From assembly GCA_003599345.1 (NCBI GenBank), contig QZJP01000083.1, positions 1 through 40,010 of the forward strand: DNA of 40,010 bases. Direction: 5' to 3'. Origin of the DNA: Bacillota bacterium (lineage in GTDB: Bacteria; Bacillota; Sulfobacillia; UBA995; UBA9673). The notes under the pieces are model-generated. The model was given only the letters and a program-made list of their open reading frames with translations, had not been told where the DNA came from and made no database searches. The translations under genes were made by a program, and so were the position numbers. Shown one piece after another: positions 31,628 to 39,251 of this stretch (positions are counted from its first letter, which is position 1; every line of letters starts with the position of its first letter).

Positions 31628-31683
31628 CGGGGCACGCGGCCGGGTAGTCCCGCCTCGGGGGCATGCGGCCCCGGTAGTTCCGC
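31628..31683. repeat. Imperfect direct repeat in the polA/deacetylase divergent promoter region
   Basis: Two ~26-28 bp units (31628-31653 and 31656-31683) share the pattern CGGGGCAyGCGGCC followed by GGTAGTyCCGC. They lie just before the deacetylase start and 80 bp upstream of polA. Tandem operator sites or a local duplication are both possible. Confidence 0.6.
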
Positions 31684-31689
31684 GTATGC

Positions 31690-34368
31690 TTGGACATGTC
31701 CCCACGCGGAAACCGAACGTGTCCGTACCGGCGTGTCCTCGCGGCGCTCCTCGCCCCCGCGCTCCTTGTCCCCGCGCTCTTTGTCCCCGCGCTCCTCGCC
31801 CTCGCCACCCCTGCCCTCGCTGCCGCGGATGTCTCCACGGGCGCCGCCCTGCCCGGCGCCACGGGCGAAGCTGACTTCAGTGAGCCGGGTTCGGGACCGC
31901 TTCCCGCGGCGGAAGTAGTCATCGCGGTGGTCGACCCATCCTTGCGGGGAATGCCGGGGCAGAGCCTGCCGCCGCCCGACCCGGAGGCGGACTCCCCCCT
32001 TGCCCTTGCCGTGACCGTGGTAGCCAGGGGTCTCGAGCCCGGGGAGTGCGCGTGGCGTCCTCTAGAGGGGCCGTTCCCACACCCGGCGGGAGTCACTCAG
32101 CTTCCCGTGGCCGGTGCCCGGCTCTGCGGCCCGGATGGCGCCACTGTCCCGTGGGAGGCGGAACCGGGCTGCCGACCGTTGACGGCGGTCCTGGCCGCTC
32201 CCGGCGACTACACCCTGACCTACACGGTCGATGGCCCATCCGCCGGGCAAAGCCTCGCGCCCGGCGCCCTTGTGCTCCTCCCCGACGTCCTTCGCGGCCC
32301 CGCGACGGCCGCCGTCTCCCTGCTCGTCTTGCCCCCTGAGCGATGGCACCTCCTGACCAACGTCCCCGAGGTCCTGCCTGGAGGGGCACAGGTCGATCGC
32401 GAGCTGGGGGGAATTCGTCTGGTCCTTGATGTCGTCACCTTGCCGCACGTCCGCATCCTTCTCTCCCCCACGGAGCCCCACGTGCTTCTCGAGGCCCCGG
32501 CTCCCGCCGAGGCGGCTCAGAACGGGCAGCCGCCGGCGCCGGTAGCCGTCCTCAGGGTGTGGGTGGCCCCGGGCCCGCGAGAGTCTGGACCGCCGGTAAG
32601 TGAGCCGGAGCAGCCGGCACAGGCTGGGCAGCCGGCACAGGGCGAACAGGCGACGCAGGTCGACGAGATACGGCTCGCCCTCGCGAAAGTCGCGGGCCTG
32701 TTCGCCAGCCACGCAACCTGGGTAGCGGCCTTCCACGGCTCGGCGGGCTCGTCCGCCGACACCGCTCTTCCGCCGGGCACCGCCCCCCTGGTGGTCAACG
32801 TCCCACTGCCTCCGGCTGGGGACGATGCCGGGCTCTTCCGCGACGCCCTCGACACCCTGTGGCTCCTCACCTCCGCGAAGCCGCGCGACCCCGTCGCGGC
32901 CCGTTTCGTGGCCCTGGGAGCCTGGCCCCTCGCGCGGGCAGCTCTCCTGGAGCAGGCCGGGATCAACGACCCGCACGCCGGCCCAGTGGCCCTGGCCGGA
33001 GCCGTCTGCGCCGAGCACCGGTCCTACCAGGAGACCCTGCCTACTCCCTCTCCAGGGCCGGCCCCGCCCGCACCGCCCGCCATCGAAGCGGCGCCGCTCG
33101 TCAGCGCCTGCCTTCTCGCCCGGGCCGCCGGCGTGGGCCCGTCCGACTTCCTCGGGCTGGTCGTCTCGGCCCTGCAGGCGGGCGAGGAGTTCCTCCCCGG
33201 GCTGAAAGCCGCCCTCGAGAGGGCCCGCGGCCCGCTCGCCGGTGACAGCCTCCGGCTGCTCGAATCCCTTGCGACGGCCGGGAGCCTCCCCCGTCTCCCC
33301 GAGGACATCCTGGCCATGGGCGATCCGGACGCCGACGGCGACGGCTTGCCCGATAGGCTCGACCCGGCCCCGAACGTGAAGGGCGTATCGGTCACCGTGG
33401 ACGGTAGGGTCGTCAGATGGGATGTCCCGCCGGACCTCGTCCGCGGGCGAGTCATGGTCCCCGTCCGGTTCCTGGCCGAGACGCTCGGGGCCGAGGTGAC
33501 CTGGGACGCGATCGCCCGCCAGGTTGTGGCCCGCTATGGCTCAAGGGTGATCGTGTTCCCGGCGGACTCGTGGAGCTACACGGTCAACGGCCGGACTTAC
33601 TTCAGCGACGCGCCGGCCCGGGTATCCGCGGGCCGGACCTTGGTGAGCCTGAGGTTCGCGGCCAAGGCCCTCGACGTGAGCGTGGAGTGGGACGCGGCCA
33701 CCCTCACGGCCATCGTCGACCGCTCTCTTCCGTACCGGGACAGCTACCCGCCGCCCGTGTCGGGACGCCTCGCCTACCTCACGTTCGACGACGGGCCGCA
33801 TCCGTCGTTGACCCCGCGCATCCTCGACGTCCTCGCGGCCTACGAGGTGAAGGCCACGTTCTTTGTCGTCGGCAGGGCCGTCGCCCGCTACCCCGACATC
33901 GTGCGCCGCATCGCGGCGGAGGGGCACGCCCTGGCCAACCACACCTACAGCCACGACCTCGACCCGCGGTCGGCCACCTGGATCTACCGCTCGCCCGAGG
34001 CCTACGTAGCCGAGCTAGACGCTTGCGACGCGGAGATCGCGGCCGTGACCGGTCTTCACCCGGTGGTGACGAGGCCCCCGGGAGGCTCGTACCCGTACCT
34101 CACCCAGGAGTTCCGCGACCTTTTGCGGGACTGTGGGTACGTCACGTACGACTGGGACGTGAGCGCGGCCGACTCGGCCGTCCCGCGACCGGCGGCCGAC
34201 CAGATCCTTGCCCGCGTAGTCGCCGGCGCGCGGGAGGGGCGGCAGTCGCGCCTCATCATCCTGATGCACGACGGCGGGAGCGGCCACGAAACCACGCTCG
34301 AGGCCCTGCCGGCGGTCATCGAGTTCCTACGCCACACAGGCTACTCGTTCGCCGTGCTGACCGGCTGA
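31690..34368 (+). CDS. Secreted polysaccharide deacetylase with copper-amine-oxidase-like domain
   Basis: Exported protein of about 892 aa. A signal peptide (~1-45, ending ALATPALAAA) is followed by a ~490-residue Ala/Pro-rich region I do not recognise. A calcium-loop-like stretch DPDADGDGLPDRLDP is at ~545. A copper-amine-oxidase N-terminal-like stalk domain (~567-676) contains MVPVRFLAETLGAEVTWD and LVSLRFAAKALDVSVEWD. The C-terminal NodB domain (~695-892) has TFDDGPHPS, HTYSH (metal ligands), RPPGGSYPY and MHDGG. NodB enzymes remove N-acetyl groups from peptidoglycan or chitin-like polymers. The start is TTG 31690 or ATG 31696; neither has a strong ribosome binding site. The same stalk-type domain occurs in the L,D-transpeptidase at 37633-39078. 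Confidence 0.9.
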   Translation: MDMSPRGNRTCPYRRVLAALLAPALLVPALFVPALLALATPALAAADVSTGAALPGATGEADFSEPGSGPLPAAEVVIAVVDPSLRGMPGQSLPPPDPEADSPLALAVTVVARGLEPGECAWRPLEGPFPHPAGVTQLPVAGARLCGPDGATVPWEAEPGCRPLTAVLAAPGDYTLTYTVDGPSAGQSLAPGALVLLPDVLRGPATAAVSLLVLPPERWHLLTNVPEVLPGGAQVDRELGGIRLVLDVVTLPHVRILLSPTEPHVLLEAPAPAEAAQNGQPPAPVAVLRVWVAPGPRESGPPVSEPEQPAQAGQPAQGEQATQVDEIRLALAKVAGLFASHATWVAAFHGSAGSSADTALPPGTAPLVVNVPLPPAGDDAGLFRDALDTLWLLTSAKPRDPVAARFVALGAWPLARAALLEQAGINDPHAGPVALAGAVCAEHRSYQETLPTPSPGPAPPAPPAIEAAPLVSACLLARAAGVGPSDFLGLVVSALQAGEEFLPGLKAALERARGPLAGDSLRLLESLATAGSLPRLPEDILAMGDPDADGDGLPDRLDPAPNVKGVSVTVDGRVVRWDVPPDLVRGRVMVPVRFLAETLGAEVTWDAIARQVVARYGSRVIVFPADSWSYTVNGRTYFSDAPARVSAGRTLVSLRFAAKALDVSVEWDAATLTAIVDRSLPYRDSYPPPVSGRLAYLTFDDGPHPSLTPRILDVLAAYEVKATFFVVGRAVARYPDIVRRIAAEGHALANHTYSHDLDPRSATWIYRSPEAYVAELDACDAEIAAVTGLHPVVTRPPGGSYPYLTQEFRDLLRDCGYVTYDWDVSAADSAVPRPAADQILARVVAGAREGRQSRLIILMHDGGSGHETTLEALPAVIEFLRHTGYSFAVLTG

Positions 34369-34394
34369 GCGCTGGTAGTGGGGCGAACGCGTGA

Positions 34395-34426
34395 AAGCCG
34401 GGAACCCGCTCAGGGATCCCCGGCTT
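34395..34426. terminator. Stem-loop between convergent genes
   Basis: An AAGCCGGG/CCCGGCTT stem of 8 bp lies between the ends of the deacetylase and SIMPL genes, where a shared bidirectional terminator is expected. The T-tract is poor on both strands. Confidence 0.45.
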
Positions 34427-34491
34427 CCGACCACATACTCTGGAGTTTCCCCGCTCCCTACCGCTGGTCGCGGGGCCGGTCCCGGTCCCGG

Positions 34492-35253
34492 CTATTGGAT
34501 ACCGTACTCGACCCTGACGTAGATCACCATCTCGACCATGCCCGGCTCCACCGGCACGGACGAGCCGGCGGCTGCGGCCATGCCCCTTTCGAGCACGACG
34601 GGTCCGGGAACGTAGGACTCGAGGCTCATGTTCTTTACCGATCCGACACGGCACCCGGCCGCGGCGGCGAGGGCTTCGGCCTTGGCCCTGGCGTCGCGGA
34701 CGGCCTCGGCTATGGCCTCGAGATAGAGGGCCTTGGAATCGGCTACGCTGAAGGTGATGCCGTAGACGTTGTTGGCGCCCGCCTGCACCGCGTCGTCGAT
34801 GAGATCACCTATCTTGTCGAGCTGGGTCCAGGTGCAGCTCACCTGGTTCGAGGCCTGGTAGCCGACAATCCGGCCCGGTCCCCGTTCCTGGTATTCGTAC
34901 TGCGGGTAGAGGTTCACGTTGGTGGTCTGGATGTTCGCGCGGGGCACGCCGGAGGAGATGATGGTGGCAATGACCCGGTTCATGGCCGAAGTGCACTGGG
35001 CCATGGCGTCCGCGGCGTTCGAGGCCTGGGCCTGGACTCCGAAGGTAATCGTGGCGGTGTCCGGGGCGGCCTTGATGGTCGCCTGCCCGTTCACGGAGAT
35101 GCTGCCCGTCGACGCGTCCGTCCCGTCGGCGGCGAGAGCGACGCCCGGGCCTAACCCGCGGGCAACTAGGACACCGGCGATAGCGACTAGGACGGCGAGG
35201 GCTAGGGCGCCGGCGTAGAGCGTGGGACGGCGCCTGACAAACGCGATCTTCAT
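34492..35253 (-). CDS. SIMPL (DUF541) domain protein, secreted
   Basis: Exported protein of 253 aa of the SIMPL/DUF541 family (periplasmic or outer-surface proteins often linked to envelope or oxidative stress; biochemical role unclear). The ATG at 35253 has GGGAGG eight bases upstream and begins a clean signal/anchor sequence (MKIAFVRRRPTLYAGALALAVLVAIAGVLVA). The domain starts at SISVNGQATIKAAPDTATITFGVQAQ. It includes NVNLYPQYEY and IVGYQASNQVSCTW, and ends MVEMVIYVRVEYGIQ. A candidate ECF-sigma promoter lies 38 bp upstream of the start. It is next to the ECF sigma/anti-sigma pair, which supports a stress-response role. Confidence 0.9.
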   Translation of the reverse strand: MKIAFVRRRPTLYAGALALAVLVAIAGVLVARGLGPGVALAADGTDASTGSISVNGQATIKAAPDTATITFGVQAQASNAADAMAQCTSAMNRVIATIISSGVPRANIQTTNVNLYPQYEYQERGPGRIVGYQASNQVSCTWTQLDKIGDLIDDAVQAGANNVYGITFSVADSKALYLEAIAEAVRDARAKAEALAAAAGCRVGSVKNMSLESYVPGPVVLERGMAAAAGSSVPVEPGMVEMVIYVRVEYGIQ

Positions 35254-35290
35254 TCCGTATCCCTCCCGAGTGGGTATTCGTTCGCCGCGT

Positions 35291-35318
35291 ATTGACGCCG
35301 GGAGGCCCTGTTTGTTCC
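35291..35318 (-). promoter_or_regulatory. Candidate ECF-sigma promoter of the SIMPL gene
   Basis: On the minus strand GGAACAA (-35), a 15-base spacer and GTCAAT (-10). This fits the general ECF pattern GGAAC-N15/16-GTC. It shares the exact GGAACAA with the element upstream of the ECF sigma gene at 37565-37593. Confidence 0.55.
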
Positions 35319-35421
35319 ATCGGCCCGTACAGGCCATCAGCCCGTACAGTAACAGGGCGGCGGGTGCAAACCCACCGCCCGTCGGTTCCCGCCGGCTCCC
35401 GGCCGGTCCCCCCGGCCGGCC

Positions 35422-36792
35422 CTACATCCCGGCCCGCCGGCGCCGCCTGGCCTGCACGGCCAGGACGACGAACCACACCAGCCCGGCAAACACGACCAAC
35501 GGAACCGCGATGGCCGCCAGGAAGACGACAAATCCGCCGGCCACTCCGGCCAACCACTCAAGGCTCTTGAAGAACGCGTCGACAATCCTGTCCCAGAGCC
35601 CGGCCTCGGGGCCCGGACCAGGCTGAACGGGCTGCAGGTTCAGGACTATCGTGGACAAGGCTATTTGTTCGTCCAACGCCCTGAGCTGCGCCTCGTAGCT
35701 CTCGATCTCGGTCCTCACGCGGGCCAGCTCGTTCTCGATGGCGAACATCTCCCCCAGGTTCTGGGCCTGGCCGAGCAAGAGCAACAAGCGCTGCTCCTGG
35801 AGCTTGAGATTCCTCACATGAGCCGACAGGTCGATGTGCCGGGCGGTAACGTCCTGCCGGCTGATCTGCTCGGTGACCACCCTGCTCCCGAGTAGCCGGA
35901 TGCGCTCGAGCACCGAGTACAAGGAGTCTGTCGGGACGCGCAGGGTCAAGGACGCTCCGGTCACCCCGGCTTGATCGGTCCAGTAGCTGAGGGACTCGAC
36001 GAAGCCCCCGGCCGAGGAGGAGGCGGCGATCGCCTTATCCTTGGCCTCGGCGATGTTCTCGCACTCGAGATTCATGAACACGTGAAGGATGACCTTGCGG
36101 CCGGTCTCAGCCCCGGCGGCCAGCGTGACGGCCTCCGAGCCCGCACCGGCCCCGGCCGCGCCTAGGTCTTCTCCGGACCCGCCGCGGCCCCCCTCATCGG
36201 TCGCGATCGAGTACCCACCCGTGTCGCCGCCGGGAGCCTTGTCCGTGGCCGCGAAGTCGCCGCTATAGCCCGTGGCCCCCGGCGGGGCCCCCGGCTCCGC
36301 TCCGATTCCGGCGCCCCCCATGCCTTGGGGAGCGCTCCCCTCTTGCCCTGGGGACCTCAGGCCGAGCAGGTCGGCCCCCGGAATGGGCACGCCCATGAAG
36401 TAGGCGAAGCTTCCGGCCCACACGAAGATGAGCAGGGCCGCGGCGGCGTAGGCCAGCCTCCTTGTGGGAAGGCGACGGAACCACTCGCCGAGACCGTCCA
36501 GCAGCCTGGCCACACTCGCGGCCGCGTGGCTACCGGGCACTGCCCGCGCCACGGCCGGCGCTTCGGCCCGTATCCGCCGGACCAAGCCGGCGTGGAAATC
36601 CTCGGGCAGTTCAGGCCTGGGCATGTTCCGGGCCATAGCCACGACCGCCCTAAGGGACTCCATCTCGGCGGAGCAGGCCGGGCACCCGGCCAGGTGATTC
36701 TCGACCATAAGGCGTGACGGGGGACTGAGTTCGCCGTCGATGAAGGCGGATAGAAGTCCGCGGACCTTTCCGCAACGCGCAGGAGACATCAC
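35422..36792 (-). CDS. Zinc-finger anti-sigma factor fused to a DUF4349 domain
   Basis: Membrane protein of 456 aa. Residues 7-40 form a zinc-binding anti-sigma domain (Cys7, then NHLAGCPAC with His33, Cys37 and Cys40). A transmembrane helix follows at ~112-132. A Gly/Ala-rich low-complexity linker of ~90 residues leads to a DUF4349 domain (~235-440). That domain contains a coiled coil (LKLQEQRLLLLLGQAQNLGEMFAIENELARVRTEIESYEAQL), and a second long hydrophobic segment lies near the C-terminus. The layout suggests an outside sensor that releases the cytoplasmic sigma factor. The start overlaps the stop of the sigma gene (GTGATG), so the two are translationally coupled. GTG 36792 or ATG 36789 may initiate. 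Confidence 0.88.
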   Translation of the reverse strand: MMSPARCGKVRGLLSAFIDGELSPPSRLMVENHLAGCPACSAEMESLRAVVAMARNMPRPELPEDFHAGLVRRIRAEAPAVARAVPGSHAAASVARLLDGLGEWFRRLPTRRLAYAAAALLIFVWAGSFAYFMGVPIPGADLLGLRSPGQEGSAPQGMGGAGIGAEPGAPPGATGYSGDFAATDKAPGGDTGGYSIATDEGGRGGSGEDLGAAGAGAGSEAVTLAAGAETGRKVILHVFMNLECENIAEAKDKAIAASSSAGGFVESLSYWTDQAGVTGASLTLRVPTDSLYSVLERIRLLGSRVVTEQISRQDVTARHIDLSAHVRNLKLQEQRLLLLLGQAQNLGEMFAIENELARVRTEIESYEAQLRALDEQIALSTIVLNLQPVQPGPGPEAGLWDRIVDAFFKSLEWLAGVAGGFVVFLAAIAVPLVVFAGLVWFVVLAVQARRRRRAGM

Positions 36793-37502
36793 GCGTCAAC
36801 TCCTTTCGCCTGGCCGGCCCCCGGCCCGCTGGAAACGGCTTCCGGTCGGCCAAGGCCTGGCCGGCCCCCAGGCGGAGGGGAACCCGGCCGAGCAGAGTCG
36901 ACACTATAGACGCCCGCATGAGCGAGAAGTTCCCGACTTCTGAGCCGGTCGCGCAATGTCGAACGCGCTCGGCTGATTCTCGACTTCACCGTGCCGAGGT
37001 TACACCCCAGGACACGGGCTATCTCCTCGTAGCTGAAACCCTCGAAATCCCTCAGGACGATGGCCATTCTGTGGTCGAGAGGAAGTCCGGCGACGGCGGC
37101 CCGGATCTCGGCCTGCACCTCGGCCCGCAGGGCAAGCTCCTCCGGCTCGTAGGTAACGTCGCCCACGTCCCGCCGCAGCCCCCCCGTGTCGGTGTCTATC
37201 GGGTCGTCCATTGAGACAACCGGCACGGACCGGCGCCGCCGCCGCAATTGGTCCAGGCAAGCGTTGGACACGACGCGATAGAGCCACGTGGAAAACGAGG
37301 AGTCTCCCTTAAACCGGCCTAGTGCCCGGAAGACTTTCAGGAAGGCCTCTTGCGCAAGGTCGGCGGCGTCGTCCCTGTTGCCCGAGATACGGTAGGCGAG
37401 GCTGTAGACTTTGGCTTCAAAAGGCCCGATGAGCTGGGCGAATGCGCCCCCGTCACCCACAACCGCCCGGGCGATGAGTTCGGACTCCGCTTCCTTCTGC
37501 AA
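36789..37502 (-). CDS. ECF-type RNA polymerase sigma factor
   Basis: SigW/RpoE-type sigma factor. I chose TTG 37502 (GGGAGG eight bases upstream; 237 aa) over the longer ORF-track start. Region 2 spans about residues 20-90 (FAQLIGPFEAKVYSLAYRISGN, AADLAQEAFLKVFRAL, FSTWLYRVVSNACLDQLRRRRR). Region 4 spans about 130-185 (LPLDHRMAIVLRDFEGFSYEEIARVLGCNLGTVKSRISRAR). A ~45-residue Gly/Pro-rich tail beyond region 4 is unusual for the group. It is coupled to its anti-sigma gene. A matching ECF promoter lies upstream, suggesting autoregulation. The neighbouring SIMPL gene is a likely target. Confidence 0.93.
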   Translation of the reverse strand: MQKEAESELIARAVVGDGGAFAQLIGPFEAKVYSLAYRISGNRDDAADLAQEAFLKVFRALGRFKGDSSFSTWLYRVVSNACLDQLRRRRRSVPVVSMDDPIDTDTGGLRRDVGDVTYEPEELALRAEVQAEIRAAVAGLPLDHRMAIVLRDFEGFSYEEIARVLGCNLGTVKSRISRARSTLRDRLRSRELLAHAGVYSVDSARPGSPPPGGRPGLGRPEAVSSGPGAGQAKGVDA

Positions 37503-37564
37503 CTTGCGCACCTCCCGCCGGCCGGCCAGGCCGAGCTTGCCGAGGCACAACGGACCTTTCGACT

Positions 37565-37593
37565 TTAGACGTTGGATGGGCGTGGCTTGTTCC
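37565..37593 (-). promoter_or_regulatory. Candidate autoregulatory ECF promoter of the sigma gene
   Basis: On the minus strand GGAACAA (-35), a 16-base spacer and GTCTAA (-10), close to the sigma-E-type consensus. The predicted start is about 55 bases before the TTG codon at 37502. The -35 element is identical to the one before the SIMPL gene. Confidence 0.6.
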
Positions 37594-37632
37594 CTGTCCG
37601 GAGAGATGTGTTACCGCCGGCAGGCCCCCCGG

Positions 37633-39078
37633 CTAGTTCGGACCCCCGGTGACCCTCGTGATGGAGACGCCGTCCGCCGTCGCCTCCACGACCCAAGAGC
37701 TCGAGACAGCCGCTGCCAGGTCCCGGGCTTCGATGAAACTCGTGGCGTCGACTATCTTCACCGGGACGGGCTGCCCGGCCAGGGTCACGGTGCGAGTGCC
37801 GGAATCCCAGGTGACTCCGAGCCCGAGCGACCCGGCCACAGTCCTGAGAGGGACATAGGTTCCACCATTCTCGTGGAATGCCTCCCTGGAGACGACCAAT
37901 CCGTCAACCCGGACGTAACCGAGGTGTCCGGTCAATTCCGCGGAGAGCACGTTGTTGGGTGGAGGCCCTAGAGCCGTGACGTCCCAGACCCAAGACACGT
38001 GGCAGCCCGTGGCCGCGGCGAGCGAGTCGAGCGTGGCGTAGGCCCGGTCGGCGACCACCACCCCTTCGACGGACCTTCCGTTGACGGATGCTGTCTTACT
38101 GGTGGCATCCCAGCTCACGCTGAACCCCATCGCCGAACAGAACGGGCGCACGGCGACGAGAGTCACGACGTCCGGCGCGCGGCCCAGCCTGAGCACGGGC
38201 GAGTCGACCCGCCGCGTTCCCACCCACACGGGGGAAGCAGTATCCAGGGACACCGCCCCGTGGCGCGAAACGGCGGCAATCAGCCAATCGAGGACCCCCC
38301 GGTCGATCGTGTAGCCGGCCACTGCCAGCCGTGATTCGACGAAGGCCCGGTAGGGGCCGACCCGGCCGTAAACATCCGGATGCAGCGAGAGGACGAACCC
38401 AGGCTCGGGCTGGGTGCCGCCCGCCTCGAGTCCGGCGCTGAACGCGGCCAGCTCGACAGGTTCGTAGACAATCTCTACGGGGGCACCGATAGGGGTGATC
38501 TCGTAGAGGCGTTCCACGTCGGCATTGTGGAGCCGGACGCACCCCCCCGAGACGGTGTGCCCGATAGACCAGTCGGAATTCGTGCCGTGGAACCCGAACC
38601 TCCCGTACCAACCCAGCCACCGCGAGCCCAGGGGATTGTCCGGCCCCGGCGGGACCGGGTCTCCTCCGGGCGGGTAGTAGGTGGGATACGTGGCCTTGCT
38701 GACTATCGAGTAGCGCCCGATGGGCGTGTGGTGGTACAGGCTGCCGACAGCCGTGGGGTAGGTGGCGGTCAAGGTGCCTTGGTGGTAGACGTAGAGCTGG
38801 CGCGCGGCCACGTTCAGGACGAGGTAGATGGAGTGGGCCGGCGGGGCGGTCCGGCCGTCCTCTCCCGGAACGCCCGGCAGCACCTCGGGCGGCACCCGGA
38901 GCGGAGTCCAGCACTCGTCCGGGTCCGGGCCGTATTCCGGCGGGAACGGCCTCGGGGCGGCGGGGTCGGGGACAGTCGGGTCGTCGACCGCGGCGTGCAC
39001 ACCCGGCCGGGGACACTGACAGACCAGCAAGGCGAGAAGAGCGAGGACAACCGCGATGCGGTGGTTGATCGAGGGCAC
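37633..39078 (-). CDS. Secreted L,D-transpeptidase with C-terminal copper-amine-oxidase-like domains
   Basis: Exported cell-wall enzyme of 481 aa. A signal peptide (~1-29, VVLALLALLVCQCPRPGVHA) precedes a Pro-rich segment. The YkuD domain (~82-207) contains YLVLNVAARQLYVYHQG, GFHGTNSDWSIG and VSGGCVRLHN with catalytic Cys180. Residues ~300-480 hold copper-amine-oxidase-like repeats (RPFCSAMGFSVSWDATSKTASVNG and TYVPLRTVAGSLGLGVTWDSGTRTVTLAG), probably wall-binding stalks. It is a different architecture from the L,D-transpeptidase at 10667-11830, which carries PG-binding domains. GTG start with GGGAGGAG about 10 bases upstream. It is 130 bp upstream of the ECF sigma gene on the same strand. 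Confidence 0.92.
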   Translation of the reverse strand: MPSINHRIAVVLALLALLVCQCPRPGVHAAVDDPTVPDPAAPRPFPPEYGPDPDECWTPLRVPPEVLPGVPGEDGRTAPPAHSIYLVLNVAARQLYVYHQGTLTATYPTAVGSLYHHTPIGRYSIVSKATYPTYYPPGGDPVPPGPDNPLGSRWLGWYGRFGFHGTNSDWSIGHTVSGGCVRLHNADVERLYEITPIGAPVEIVYEPVELAAFSAGLEAGGTQPEPGFVLSLHPDVYGRVGPYRAFVESRLAVAGYTIDRGVLDWLIAAVSRHGAVSLDTASPVWVGTRRVDSPVLRLGRAPDVVTLVAVRPFCSAMGFSVSWDATSKTASVNGRSVEGVVVADRAYATLDSLAAATGCHVSWVWDVTALGPPPNNVLSAELTGHLGYVRVDGLVVSREAFHENGGTYVPLRTVAGSLGLGVTWDSGTRTVTLAGQPVPVKIVDATSFIEARDLAAAVSSSWVVEATADGVSITRVTGGPN

Positions 39079-39251
39079 TCCGTTCTATCTCCTCCCGGCC
39101 TGGAGCATCGCGGTCTACCGGAGTATACGCCCGTCTGGGACGGGCCTATGCGGCTTGACCGCTTGAATAGGGACCTGAATACGGGAGTTCCAGGAGAAGA
39201 ACCCTAGGTGTCGAGAAGAGCCGGCCTAGGGCCGAACTTGGAGGGATACCT

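Noticed and set aside
33417-34394. 325-aa plus-strand ORF in another frame
   Set aside because: Overlaps the NodB domain of the deacetylase in a different frame and is Arg/Gly-rich low-complexity sequence.
39156-39184. TTGACC-17-AATACG promoter for the manganese catalase
   Set aside because: The -35 is good but the -10 matches only three of six positions, so it is mentioned with the gene and not listed as a feature.
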